Shown: in pieces, positions 8,288 to 16,756 of the stretch | Position numbering within the stretch: position 1 is the stretch's first letter | Layout of the letters: each line of letters opens with the position of its first letter | Assembly: GCA_025451095.1 (NCBI GenBank) | Contig: JANWLB010000083.1 | Span: 1 to 33,264, forward strand | Length of the DNA: 33,264 nt | From: Alphaproteobacteria bacterium | GTDB lineage: Bacteria; Pseudomonadota; Alphaproteobacteria; Micavibrionales; Micavibrionaceae | Direction: 5' to 3' | Position numbers and translations under genes: made by a program | The notes under the pieces: generated by a model | Databases searched by the model: none | What the model saw: the letters and a program-made list of their open reading frames with translations, nothing else | What the model was told of the DNA's origin: nothing

Positions 8288-9508
8288 ATGAACGCAATCT
8301 ACAGGATTCCGGCAGCCCTACGTAAAGGCTTTTTCACGATTCTTCTCGGCCTGACCTTCCTGTGCGGCCTTTCCGCGCCTGCAGGGGCCGCAGACATCGA
8401 CGCAGCCGCCTTCACAGTGCAGGACGTTAAGGTGGATGTCACCGCCGCTGATTCCGCCGCCGCGCGGGAACAGGCCTTTACCCAGGCGCAGCAGGCCGCC
8501 TTCCAGCAACTGGCCGAGCGCCTGCTCTCCGAAGACGAGCTGAAAACTTTTACGCCACCGGCGCCGGAAGCCATCTCCGGCTTCATCAACGATTTTGAAA
8601 TCACCGAGGAACATCTTTCGGCCGTGCGCTATATCGGCACCTTCACTTTCCGGTTTAAAAGCACCGACGTCCGCAGATTTATAGGCGGCAAGGGACTTAC
8701 CTACACCGACGTCAGCAGCAAGCCCGTTCTGATCCTTCCTTTTTACCAGTGGGGTTCGCGCACCGTGCTGTGGGGCGCCAATAATCCCTGGCTGGCGGCC
8801 TGGTCCCGCGACAGCGGCAAAAGCCGCGGTCTCGTTCCCGTCGCCGTTCCCATCGGCGACGCACAGGACGTTTCTGACATCGCCGACGACAAGGCGCTGA
8901 CTTATGATCCTGCCCATCTGGGAGCGATGGCCGCGCGTTATAAGGCCGGAGAAACCTTCATCCTGCTGGCTGCGCCCGCATGGGGTCCCGGCAGCACCCA
9001 AGCGAACCAGGCGCCGGACGCGATCAGCATCACCGTATACAAGGCTGCGGAAACCGGCCCCGCCTACCTGAACACGCTGAGCATCAAAACGCAGAGTGGC
9101 GACACGCAGGATATCTTGTTTGATCGTGCCGCCGCCGAAGTGCGTGAGGAGATACAGAAAAACTGGAAACAGAAAACCCTGGTCAATCCCGAAGAGCGCA
9201 ACAACCTGAGCGCCCGTATCAAATTCTCTTCCATGCCGCAATGGGTGGAAACGCAAGCCGCGCTGCAGAAGGTGCAGGGCATTAACAGCGTCCGCCTGAT
9301 CTCGCTCAAACCGAACGAGGCTTACGTGGAGCTCATGTTTCAGGGCGGAGAACAGCGCCTGCGCCTGGCGCTCTCGCAAGCCGACATGACGCTGACCACG
9401 CCGCAGGTTGATTTTACCCAGACTCAGGTCGTGGGCACTTCGCCTCTGATTTATGATCTGTATCTGAATAAATTTTCTTCCGGCTCACAAAAAACAGCGA
9501 CGCCCTGA
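8288..9508 (+). CDS. DUF2066 domain-containing secreted protein
   Basis: The 406-residue product has an N-terminal signal peptide: a basic start, the hydrophobic core FTILLGLTFLCGL, and probable cleavage after the Ala run near residue 35. It is therefore periplasmic or membrane-attached. The body matches the DUF2066 pattern, including a long helix rich in Ala and Gln (AREQAFTQAQQAAFQQLAERLL), which is found in Gram-negative proteins of unknown function. No enzyme motif is visible. Its stop overlaps the next ATG by one base (TGATG), and the third gene follows with a four-base overlap, so the three form a coupled operon. In this lineage the protein typically sits upstream of the permease-hdaA pair. 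Function is unknown. Confidence 0.85.
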   Translation: MNAIYRIPAALRKGFFTILLGLTFLCGLSAPAGAADIDAAAFTVQDVKVDVTAADSAAAREQAFTQAQQAAFQQLAERLLSEDELKTFTPPAPEAISGFINDFEITEEHLSAVRYIGTFTFRFKSTDVRRFIGGKGLTYTDVSSKPVLILPFYQWGSRTVLWGANNPWLAAWSRDSGKSRGLVPVAVPIGDAQDVSDIADDKALTYDPAHLGAMAARYKAGETFILLAAPAWGPGSTQANQAPDAISITVYKAAETGPAYLNTLSIKTQSGDTQDILFDRAAAEVREEIQKNWKQKTLVNPEERNNLSARIKFSSMPQWVETQAALQKVQGINSVRLISLKPNEAYVELMFQGGEQRLRLALSQADMTLTTPQVDFTQTQVVGTSPLIYDLYLNKFSSGSQKTATP

Positions 9509-10602
9509 TGACGCCGACTAGCGCCACACCCGATTTCAAACGCCATCTTCTGTTCTGGACGGGAGCCTTCTTCCTTTTCATGGGCGTCCTCTGGCTACTC
9601 AACGATACGCTTTTGCCCTTTGTCGTGGGCACCTGCATCGCCTATCTGCTCAATCCGGCGGCAAGCCTGTTGCAGCGCTGGCGGATTCCGCGCGCGGTCA
9701 GCGCCTTCTTCATATTGGGCCTGTTTTTTATTTTTATCCTCATTTTGATATCACTGGCCCTCCCCTTCCTGCACCGTGAAATGCGGGAAGCCGCCGAACT
9801 GGCCCCCGGCTACATTGAAAAGCTGCGCACACTCATCGCCCCCTGGCGTATCTGGATCCAGCACCGCCTGGGCATCGACGATACGGAAGCGCTGAAAAAT
9901 ATAATCCTGACCGAGCCCGCTCTAAAAATGGGCGGCGGCGTCCTGACGCACATCACCGACGGCGGACAGGCACTCATGAGTTTCGCCGCCACGACGGCAA
10001 TCAGTCCGATCGTTGCCTTCTTCATGATCAAGGACTGGAACCGGATAGTCAGCTGGGTCGACGGGCTTTTGCCGCGCGATAGCCTCGAGACGATCCGCGA
10101 TCTTATCCGCCGCATCGACCGCAAGATGGCAGGTTTCGTGCGCGGCCAGCTAAGTGTCGCCGCCATACTGGCCTTCCTTTATGGCGCCGGACTGGCGCTG
10201 GCCGGGCTTAATTTCGGCTTCCTGATCGGCCTGGGCGCGGGCTTCTTCACGATCATCCCCTATATGGGTCCGGCCTTCGGACTGGCAACCAGCCTGATCG
10301 TCTTTTTCATTCAGGGGCCCTCGCTGGTCTTTTTCCTCAAGATCGCCGGAGTCTTCCTTGCCGGGCAGTTTCTTGAAACTTATTTTCTCACGCCCCGGCT
10401 GGTCGGAAAAAGCGTGGGACTGCATCCTGTATGGATCATCTTCGCGGTCATGGCGGGCGGCGCGCTGTTCGGCCTGATCGGCATGCTGCTGGCCGTGCCG
10501 GTAGCCGCCATCATCGGCGTTCTGGGCGAATTCGGCCTATCCTGCTACAAGGATAGCACCTATTACCTGCCCAGCCAGGAGAACGGGCAGGCCGCCCCAT
10601 GA
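9508..10602 (+). CDS. AI-2E family (PerM-like) transporter
   Basis: The 364-residue integral membrane protein has the organisation of the AI-2 exporter/PerM family. Two pairs of N-terminal helices (about residues 12-50 and 65-90) are followed by a large amphipathic segment (about 95-210) that includes ISPIVAFFMIKDW. A C-terminal helix block follows with FLIGLGAGFFTIIPYMGPAFG and LETYFLTPRLVGKSVGLHPVWIIFAVMAGGALFG, both strongly conserved. Family members export signals, ions or unknown substrates; the substrate cannot be told from sequence. It overlaps the preceding stop by one base and the following hdaA start by four. Confidence 0.9.
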   Translation: MTPTSATPDFKRHLLFWTGAFFLFMGVLWLLNDTLLPFVVGTCIAYLLNPAASLLQRWRIPRAVSAFFILGLFFIFILILISLALPFLHREMREAAELAPGYIEKLRTLIAPWRIWIQHRLGIDDTEALKNIILTEPALKMGGGVLTHITDGGQALMSFAATTAISPIVAFFMIKDWNRIVSWVDGLLPRDSLETIRDLIRRIDRKMAGFVRGQLSVAAILAFLYGAGLALAGLNFGFLIGLGAGFFTIIPYMGPAFGLATSLIVFFIQGPSLVFFLKIAGVFLAGQFLETYFLTPRLVGKSVGLHPVWIIFAVMAGGALFGLIGMLLAVPVAAIIGVLGEFGLSCYKDSTYYLPSQENGQAAP

Positions 10603-11294
10603 CCGCCGGAATCGCGCAGCAGATTCCCCTCGATCTGGGGCATCGGCCCGCGCATGGGCGCGCGGATTTTCTGGTTGTGCCCAGCAATGAAAATGCTGTT
10701 GCATGGATCGACCGCTGGCCGGACTGGCCTGCACCCGCCCTGATTCTGCATGGACCTGCGGCCAGCGGCAAAACGCATCTTGCCGCCGTGTGGGAACAGC
10801 GCGTCGGCGCCGCCTTTATCGATATGAACGATTTTGCCGCGCAGGATGGGGACGAGCTGTCCCGCCGGGGGCCGCACCTGGTTCTCGATCATATTGATCC
10901 CTGGATCGGCGACCGCGCGGCAGAGACTCTTCTGTTTCATCTTTACAACATCCTGCGGGAAGAAAAGCGCACGCTTCTTCTGACCATGCGGATGTCGCCC
11001 GCACGCGCACCCTTTATCCTGCCAGACTTGGCCTCACGCCTGCGCGCAGCCTCTGCGGCGGAGATTCAGCCCCCGGACGATGTGCTTTTATCCGCTGTCC
11101 TTGTCAAACTGTTCGCCGACCGTCAGCTGGAAATAAGTCATGACGTCCTGAATTATATCCTGCCCCGAATGGAGCGATCCTTCGCCGCCGCACGCGATCT
11201 GGTCAGCGCCGCCGACACCCTGGCCCTGGCCGAAAAAAAGCCGGTTTCCGTTGCGCTGATGCGCCGCGTTTTTCTCGGCCGCGCGGAAAACTAA
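10599..11294 (+). CDS. hdaA: DnaA regulatory inactivator HdaA
   Basis: HdaA resembles the AAA+ domain of DnaA. With the DNA-loaded sliding clamp it stimulates ATP hydrolysis by DnaA and prevents re-initiation. The 231-residue product begins with a clamp-binding motif (QQIPLDL, residues 7-13). It has Walker A GPAASGKTH (52-60), Walker B-like LVLDHID, and the PDLASRLRAA box that carries the AAA+ arginine finger. It has no DNA-binding domain IV. Length fits Hda (about 230-250). It ends the DUF2066-permease-hdaA operon and overlaps the convergent phosphatase gene by four bases. Confidence 0.92.
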   Translation: MTAGIAQQIPLDLGHRPAHGRADFLVVPSNENAVAWIDRWPDWPAPALILHGPAASGKTHLAAVWEQRVGAAFIDMNDFAAQDGDELSRRGPHLVLDHIDPWIGDRAAETLLFHLYNILREEKRTLLLTMRMSPARAPFILPDLASRLRAASAAEIQPPDDVLLSAVLVKLFADRQLEISHDVLNYILPRMERSFAAARDLVSAADTLALAEKKPVSVALMRRVFLGRAEN

Positions 11295-11785
11295 CCCCCT
11301 TCTGTCATTACATCCAGAAGCTGCGCCTGGCCCGGAATCCAGCGCACCCACGGCTCGGACGATTCAAGCCACGTGAAAGTCCCGGGCGCATAGCTAAGCA
11401 GCCGCATCTGCAGCCTGTCGTCGCCCTCACCTGCCAGAAAACGGGCCAGGGAATGGATTCCCGGATTATGCCCGACGATCAGGGCGGACAATACTGAGTC
11501 CTCCAGGTTTTTAATCTGCTTAAACAGATCGCCGGGGGAAGCGTTGTAAATTTCTTCAGCGAAATCCACACTGGCTGTTTCCAGCTTCAGCCCTGCCAGC
11601 GTTTCGCGCGTGCGCCGCGCCGGCGAGCACAAAACCACCTGCGGCACAAAACGTTTTTCCCGCAGACGATCGCCCAGCGCCGCAGCGGCGGCGCGCCCTT
11701 CGGCTGTCAGGGGGCGCTCAAAATCCCCGCCGCTCACGGATCCCTGGGCAGCGGCAGCGTGACGAAGAATACCCAGTCTGTACAT
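11291..11785 (-). CDS. SixA-type histidine phosphatase family protein
   Basis: The 164-residue product belongs to the histidine phosphatase (phosphoglycerate mutase) superfamily, SixA branch. It starts with YRLGILRHAAA, where the RH pair holds the catalytic phospho-accepting histidine. It then shows LCSPARRTRETLAG with the conserved Arg, and the second histidine in VGHNPGIHSLA. SixA of E. coli removes phosphate from phospho-histidine, for example in nitrogen-PTS or Hpt proteins. The substrate here is unknown, although the window does encode an Hpt-bearing kinase. The start overlaps the stop of the alpha-glucosidase gene (TGATG), so the two are probably co-transcribed. The 3' end overlaps hdaA. 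Confidence 0.9.
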   Translation of the reverse strand: MYRLGILRHAAAAQGSVSGGDFERPLTAEGRAAAAALGDRLREKRFVPQVVLCSPARRTRETLAGLKLETASVDFAEEIYNASPGDLFKQIKNLEDSVLSALIVGHNPGIHSLARFLAGEGDDRLQMRLLSYAPGTFTWLESSEPWVRWIPGQAQLLDVMTEGG

Positions 11786-13425
11786 CAGGAGCTCCCGACT
11801 TCCTCAAAAAAAGCATAGCCGAAAGGTCCAAGCCGGACTAAAGCGCCATCCTGTATCCCATGACGGCTCTGGTCATTCATCGTTTTCGTCTTCACAATGG
11901 CAGCCGGAAAAGATTCCTCGCGGTCAGACGGATTGAAAAAACAGGCGATACTTTTTCCCTCACAAAAACGCCGGAAACCAACCACGGGACCCGATGTATC
12001 GATCCAGGCAAAATCGCCAACCTGCAGGGCCGGTGTATTTTTGCGCCACGCCAGAAACGTCCTGACTTTATTCAACATCGACTCCTTGTCTGCCATCTGC
12101 GCGTCCACGCTCAACGGCACGTGAAGCGGCGAAACAGGCAGCCATGTACGGACGGCGCCGGAAAAGCCCGCCTGGGGCGCATTCGCCTGCCACGGCATCG
12201 GCGTACGGCAGCCATCGCGCCCCGTATGTTCCGGATACAGGACTTTATCATAGGGGTCCTGCAGCTCTTCGTAGGTCAGCTCCGCCTGCGGCAGACCCAG
12301 CTCCTCGCCCTGATACAGGCAGTATGAACCGCGCAGACACAGACCGAGAATTGTGGCGAACAACGCCTTGTCGGCGCGCGGCGCGCTTCCGTTCAGACGG
12401 CTGGCCACGCGCTTGAAGTCATGATTGCTGATCGCCCAGCACATCCAGCCATCGCCAATCAGCTCCTGCACCCGGGAAACTGTGCCCCTGATATCCTTTT
12501 CCGTCATGGCCGAGCCGACCAGGCCGAACGAATAGGCCAGATGCAGGCGTTTGCCCGTTTGTGTATAAACAACCGCCTCGCGCTCCGAGTCATCCCCTCC
12601 GACCTCGCCCAGCAAACAGCGTTGCGGCCATTTATTGACAAAAGCGCGCAACTCCGCAATCCAGTCGAGATTTTCGGGTACGTTCATGCTGTGGATCCGG
12701 CGCTGCCATGTCATGGGATTGCTCATTGACATGTCGGTGGGCAGCGGGTCGTTCGGACTGCGCGCCGGATTGTCGGGAATGCCCGGCGTATAAAGATAGC
12801 CATGCGCGACATCCAGCCTAAAGCCATCCACTCCCATATCCAGCCAGAATGCCGCCGTGTCTTTAATCGCGGCACGCACATCAGAATTCCATAGATTCAG
12901 CGTCGGCTGCTCTTTCAGGAAATGGTGAAGGTAATACTGACAACGGCGCGAATCCCACGTCCATGCCGGACCGCCGAAATAGGAAAGCCAGTTGTTGGGC
13001 GCCGTGCCATCGGGCTTGGGATCCGCCCATACATACCAGTCATGCCGGGCATTGTCTTTGCTGCGGCGGCTTTCCGCAAACCAGGCGTGCTGATCGGATG
13101 TATGAGACCAGACCTGGTCGATAATGACTTTCAGCCCCAGGGTGTGGGCGCGATCAAGAACCGTTTTGAAATCTTTCAGCGTGCCGAAGACGGGGTCAAC
13201 GTCCTTGTAATCCGAGACGTCATAGCCGAAATCTTTCATCGGCGATTTGAAAAACGGCGAGATCCAGATCGCATCCGCGCCGAGCGCCGCCACGTGCTCG
13301 AGCTTCTGTGCGATACCGGGAAGATCCCCGATCCCGTCATTGTTCGAATCCATGAAGCTCCGGGGGTATATCTGATATATGACGCCGCCGCGCCACCACT
13401 CAGTGGAAGATTTACGAGAAGACAT
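11785..13425 (-). CDS. GH13 alpha-glucosidase / oligo-1,6-glucosidase-like
   Basis: The 546-residue product is a glycoside hydrolase family 13 enzyme that cleaves terminal alpha-glucosidic bonds. It shows YQIYPRSFMDSNNDGIGDLPGI at the N-terminus and the conserved regions VIIDQVWSHTS, GFRLDVAH (nucleophile Asp205), LLGEVGG (acid/base Glu274) and ISNHD (Asp336). Its length, the QGEELGLP motif and the MPW near GRDGCRTPMPW fit alpha-glucosidase or oligo-1,6-glucosidase better than amylase. No signal peptide is visible, so it is cytoplasmic and must act on imported sugars. It is divergent from the polyol dehydrogenase genes, which suggests that a glucosylated polyol or disaccharide is the substrate. 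That is inference. The subfamily cannot be fixed by eye. Confidence 0.92.
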   Translation of the reverse strand: MSSRKSSTEWWRGGVIYQIYPRSFMDSNNDGIGDLPGIAQKLEHVAALGADAIWISPFFKSPMKDFGYDVSDYKDVDPVFGTLKDFKTVLDRAHTLGLKVIIDQVWSHTSDQHAWFAESRRSKDNARHDWYVWADPKPDGTAPNNWLSYFGGPAWTWDSRRCQYYLHHFLKEQPTLNLWNSDVRAAIKDTAAFWLDMGVDGFRLDVAHGYLYTPGIPDNPARSPNDPLPTDMSMSNPMTWQRRIHSMNVPENLDWIAELRAFVNKWPQRCLLGEVGGDDSEREAVVYTQTGKRLHLAYSFGLVGSAMTEKDIRGTVSRVQELIGDGWMCWAISNHDFKRVASRLNGSAPRADKALFATILGLCLRGSYCLYQGEELGLPQAELTYEELQDPYDKVLYPEHTGRDGCRTPMPWQANAPQAGFSGAVRTWLPVSPLHVPLSVDAQMADKESMLNKVRTFLAWRKNTPALQVGDFAWIDTSGPVVGFRRFCEGKSIACFFNPSDREESFPAAIVKTKTMNDQSRHGIQDGALVRLGPFGYAFFEEVGSS

Positions 13426-13614
13426 GGCCAGGATCCCAAGGTTGAGGTTTTCAGGGATATTATCAAATATTTTCCATTTGTCTAAGTAGTGGCAATTAAA
13501 AGGAAAAGTCGGATTCTTCTTCGCATGCGCAGCATACTAAATCGTTGCACTAATCGTTAATCAAAAATATGATACCCTACCTCATGTTATGAAAATGTAG
13601 AGTGCGTGCTAAAA
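13426..13614. other. Divergent intergenic region with control elements
   Basis: This 189-base AT-rich gap separates the divergent glucosidase and polyol dehydrogenase genes. It holds a good rightward promoter (13545-13573). The heptamer AATCGTT occurs twice, 12 bases apart (13540-13546 and 13552-13558), around the -35, and could be an operator for a local regulator. Leftward, GATAAT lies near 13460 but has no good -35 partner. No open frame is convincing. Confidence 0.5.
13545..13573 (+). promoter_or_regulatory. Promoter of the polyol dehydrogenase operon
   Basis: TTGCAC (13545-13550) and TATGAT (13568-13573) are 17 bases apart, with a predicted start near 13580. The first copy of an AATCGTT direct repeat overlaps the -35 and the second lies in the spacer, so a bound protein would block RNA polymerase. 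Confidence 0.6.
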
Positions 13615-15144
13615 ATGAGTAAACCCGCTGAAATGCCGCGTCTTTCCAGCCAGAGCGTGGCCCTACTCCAGGACAACGTCATCCGGCCCCGCTATGACCG
13701 GGATCAGGTTAAAACCGGTATTGTCCATATTGGACCCAGCGCGTTTTTCCGCGGCCACCTCGCTGTTTACATTGACGACCTTCTCAATGCCGGAAACAAG
13801 GACTGGGGCATCTGCGCCGTCAGCCTGAAATCCAGCGGTGTGCGCGACGCACTCAAGGAACAGGATTATCTGTACACAGTCGTCGAGCAAACAAAATCAG
13901 GCGATACCGCCCGCGTCGTCGGCAGCATCAAGGATGTTCTGGTGGCTCAGGAAGATCCCCAGGCCGTTCTCAGTAAAATGTCTTCGCCAGATACAAAAGT
14001 CGTCTCCCTGACCGTGACGCAGGCTGGATATTATTATAAAGACGGCACGCTTGATTTCGATCACGACGATATACGTGCCGACCTTGAAAAATGTGATGAG
14101 CCTACATCCACTGTTGGATTCATCGTCGAGGCGCTGCACCGCCGGATGGAAGCCGGCACCGAGCCCTTCACCGTCATGTCCTGCGACAATATTACCGGCA
14201 ACGGCACGCTTTTGCGTAACGTTGTCCTGGCCTATGCCGAGCGTATCTCGCCGGAGCTGCACGAATGGATCGCCACAAAAGTGCCCTTCACATGCACCAT
14301 GGTCGACCGTATCGTGCCCAAGACGAAGCATGACAACGTCCTTGCCTGCCAGAACGACTATGGGTATGAGGACGCCTGGCCCATCTATACGGAACAATTC
14401 CGCCAGTTCGTTGTTGAAAGGCCGCCGCAGGGGACGCCGTTTCCCGACCTGGGCAGCGTAGGCGCACTTATGGCCGACGATGTAATGCCTTATGAACTGA
14501 TGAAAATCCGCTTGCTGAATGGCGCTCACCTGGCGCTGGGCATGATCGGCCGCATGGCCGGCCATACCTATGCTCACGAAGCCATCAACGATCCTGCCAT
14601 ACGCTGTTACGTGACCGGCTTGATGAACGAGGTTTCCGGTACCTTGCCCGTAGTTCCTGATGTCGATCTCGACCAATACAAGGAAAACATCATCGGCCGT
14701 CTGGATAGCCCCTTCATGATGGACGAGCTGAGCCGACTGGCCCGCGATGGAAGCAAAAAAATAGATTCGCGATTCCTGGCGCCTTTGCGCGAAGCCCTGT
14801 CCCGCAGCCTGGACATGAAACATATCTGCTTTGCTGCCGCCACCTGGGTCGCGTATCTGAAAAAATCGGGTCCCGCCTTCGATATTTACGATACAAACGC
14901 GATCAGCTGTAATCTTCCGCAGCTCGCCCGCACTCACGGCAAGACCGCCGGCATCATGTCGGTGATACCGGACATTTTCGGCTACACCCTGAGCTCATCG
15001 CATGTCTTCTCCACCGAATTCGAGAGCGCCCTGCGAAATCTAAGCCGGAATAGCGGAAACATCGCTGAAGCACTTGATCTTATCGGCAAGAAGGATGCGC
15101 CATCCGCCTCCACGGCCGCGCCGCAACCATCCCCCGCGCCGTAA
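13615..15144 (+). CDS. Mannitol dehydrogenase family oxidoreductase (first paralogue)
   Basis: The 509-residue product belongs to the long-chain mannitol 2-dehydrogenase/fructuronate reductase family, NAD(P)-dependent enzymes that interconvert polyols and ketoses. The N-terminal dinucleotide domain has IVHIGPSAFFRGHLAVYIDD, SLTVTQAGYYY, MSCDNITGNG and MVDRIVPKT. The C-terminal domain carries the catalytic K-x4-N-x2-H set as Lys297, Asn302 and His305 (MKIRLLNGAH). The usual G-x-G-x-F-H-R loop is altered to GPSAFFR, with Ser for the second Gly and Phe for His. I use the ATG at 13615; a GTG at 13606 is in frame. The 3' end is rich in Pro and Ala. It heads an apparent operon with the second paralogue 28 bases on. 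The exact polyol is unknown. Confidence 0.9.
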   Translation: MSKPAEMPRLSSQSVALLQDNVIRPRYDRDQVKTGIVHIGPSAFFRGHLAVYIDDLLNAGNKDWGICAVSLKSSGVRDALKEQDYLYTVVEQTKSGDTARVVGSIKDVLVAQEDPQAVLSKMSSPDTKVVSLTVTQAGYYYKDGTLDFDHDDIRADLEKCDEPTSTVGFIVEALHRRMEAGTEPFTVMSCDNITGNGTLLRNVVLAYAERISPELHEWIATKVPFTCTMVDRIVPKTKHDNVLACQNDYGYEDAWPIYTEQFRQFVVERPPQGTPFPDLGSVGALMADDVMPYELMKIRLLNGAHLALGMIGRMAGHTYAHEAINDPAIRCYVTGLMNEVSGTLPVVPDVDLDQYKENIIGRLDSPFMMDELSRLARDGSKKIDSRFLAPLREALSRSLDMKHICFAAATWVAYLKKSGPAFDIYDTNAISCNLPQLARTHGKTAGIMSVIPDIFGYTLSSSHVFSTEFESALRNLSRNSGNIAEALDLIGKKDAPSASTAAPQPSPAP

Positions 15145-15172
15145 CAACCCCCATCAAAAAGGCAAACAACCC

Positions 15173-16672
15173 ATGACATCGGGAATCCCCGTTAAGAAAG
15201 AACCGGCGCTGATAAAAGTCAAAACCGATGCGCTGGGTGCGCTCGAGCCACGGATTCCCGTGCCGCTTTACGACCGCGCGCGCCTGAAATGCGGCATCGC
15301 GCATATGAGCATCGGGGGATTTCACCGCTCGCACCAAGCCGTGTACCTCGACGACCTGATGGCCGAGGATCCCGGTGACTGGATGATCTGCGGCATCGGC
15401 CTTCTGCCCCAGGACTCCGGCAACATAAAGGCGATGCAGGATCAGGACGGGCTTTACAGCGTTCTGGAACGCTCCGCCCGCGAAGACAAAGTCCGGATCA
15501 TCGGCACGATCAAGGAATTGCACCATGCGCCCTCATCGCCCCAGGCCGTTCTCAAGCGCCTCTGCGATCCCGATATCAAAATCCTTTCCCTGACGATCAC
15601 AGAAAAGGGCTATTGCTACGACAAAAACCAGGAGCTGGATGAATCTCATCCCGCTATTCAGCACGACCTGAAAAACCCGAATTCGCCACAGACGGGAATC
15701 GGCTACGCCGTCTATGCGCTGCAGCAGCGCCGCAAGCAGAACCTGCCCCCCTTCACCGTCATGTCCTGCGACAACCTGCCGGGCAATGGTCATGTCACGC
15801 ACCGTATCCTGACCAGCTTCGCGCGCCTTGCCGACCGCGACCTGGCTGCCTGGATTGATGACCATGTGCGCTTCCCCAACGCTATGGTTGACCGCATAAC
15901 CCCGGTTACCACGGACGCCGTGCGCCAGACTCTGCGTGAAAATTTCGGTATTGACGATCAATGGCCGGTTGTGTGCGAGGATTTCCGCCAGTGGGTTCTG
16001 GAGGATGATTTTTCCCAGGGCCGTCCGCATCTTGAGCGTGTCGGAGTCCAGATTGTAAAAGACGTCGAGCCCTACGAAAAAATGAAAGTGCGGCTGCTGA
16101 ACGGCTCTCACTCCGCGCTTTCGTATCTTTCCTATCTGGCAGGATACCGTGACGTGGACGCCGCAATGGCCGATCCGCTGATCAGCGGCTTTGTGCGCCG
16201 TTACATGGATAATGACATTACACCCACCCTGCCGCCCGTACCCGGTATCGATCTGAATGGTTACAAGGATACGCTGATCACGCGTTTTTCAAATCCCGCG
16301 ATTCGCGATCAGGTGCTGCGCCTGGCTGAGGATGGCTCGCAAAAAATCAAGAACGCGATCGTCCCCTGCCTGGAATATCAGCTTGAGACAGAAGGCTCGA
16401 TCCGTTTCGCCGCACTGGCGCTGGCGGGCTGGTTCCGCTTCCTGACCGGAACGGATGAAAAATCGCAACCGATCCCGGTCAAGGACCCGATAGCTGCTAC
16501 CCTGCAGGCCCGCGCCAGGGTGGAGCCGCGCAATCCCATGCATCTTTTAGGGATTCAGGAGATATTCGGGCCCCGCCTCTCGGCCTCCGAACGCCTGCGC
16601 CGCGAAGTTACGGCCGCGCTGGAGAGCCTCTATTTCAAGGGAACCGAGGCCACTCTTGAGCTTTGGAAATGA
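15173..16672 (+). CDS. Mannitol dehydrogenase family oxidoreductase (second paralogue)
   Basis: The 499-residue product is a second member of the mannitol 2-dehydrogenase/fructuronate reductase family. It aligns along its length with the upstream gene but is clearly diverged. Its nucleotide loop is more typical (MSIGGFHRSHQAVYLDD). Other landmarks are SLTITEKGYCY, MSCDNLPGNG and MVDRITPVT. The catalytic residues Lys305, Asn310 and His313 lie in MKVRLLNGSH. The frame stays open back into the previous gene. The ATG at 15173 avoids that overlap and has AAGG upstream, although spacing is long. It probably oxidises a different polyol or uronate from its neighbour, but specificity cannot be read from the sequence. 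Confidence 0.92.
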   Translation: MTSGIPVKKEPALIKVKTDALGALEPRIPVPLYDRARLKCGIAHMSIGGFHRSHQAVYLDDLMAEDPGDWMICGIGLLPQDSGNIKAMQDQDGLYSVLERSAREDKVRIIGTIKELHHAPSSPQAVLKRLCDPDIKILSLTITEKGYCYDKNQELDESHPAIQHDLKNPNSPQTGIGYAVYALQQRRKQNLPPFTVMSCDNLPGNGHVTHRILTSFARLADRDLAAWIDDHVRFPNAMVDRITPVTTDAVRQTLRENFGIDDQWPVVCEDFRQWVLEDDFSQGRPHLERVGVQIVKDVEPYEKMKVRLLNGSHSALSYLSYLAGYRDVDAAMADPLISGFVRRYMDNDITPTLPPVPGIDLNGYKDTLITRFSNPAIRDQVLRLAEDGSQKIKNAIVPCLEYQLETEGSIRFAALALAGWFRFLTGTDEKSQPIPVKDPIAATLQARARVEPRNPMHLLGIQEIFGPRLSASERLRREVTAALESLYFKGTEATLELWK

Positions 16673-16756
16673 ACGATGCGCCTGATTTGTTTACGTAAAA
16701 TTAGCCTTTTGAACCGATAATCGGGACTGACCGGCTATCAAAAGAGGTAGAGGAAG

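Noticed and set aside
8318-9379. 353-residue frame opposite the DUF2066 gene
   Set aside because: Antisense shadow with no signal for translation. The DUF2066 gene has a signal peptide, a promoter and coupled neighbours.
13897-14937. 346-residue frame opposite the first dehydrogenase
   Set aside because: Antisense to a clear enzyme gene with an intact catalytic K-N-H motif.
16690-16748. Promoter or imperfect palindrome before the HAD gene (GATA...TATC)
   Set aside because: The best -35/-10 pair has a 20-base spacer and the palindrome has internal mismatches. The gene can be served by the upstream operon promoter.
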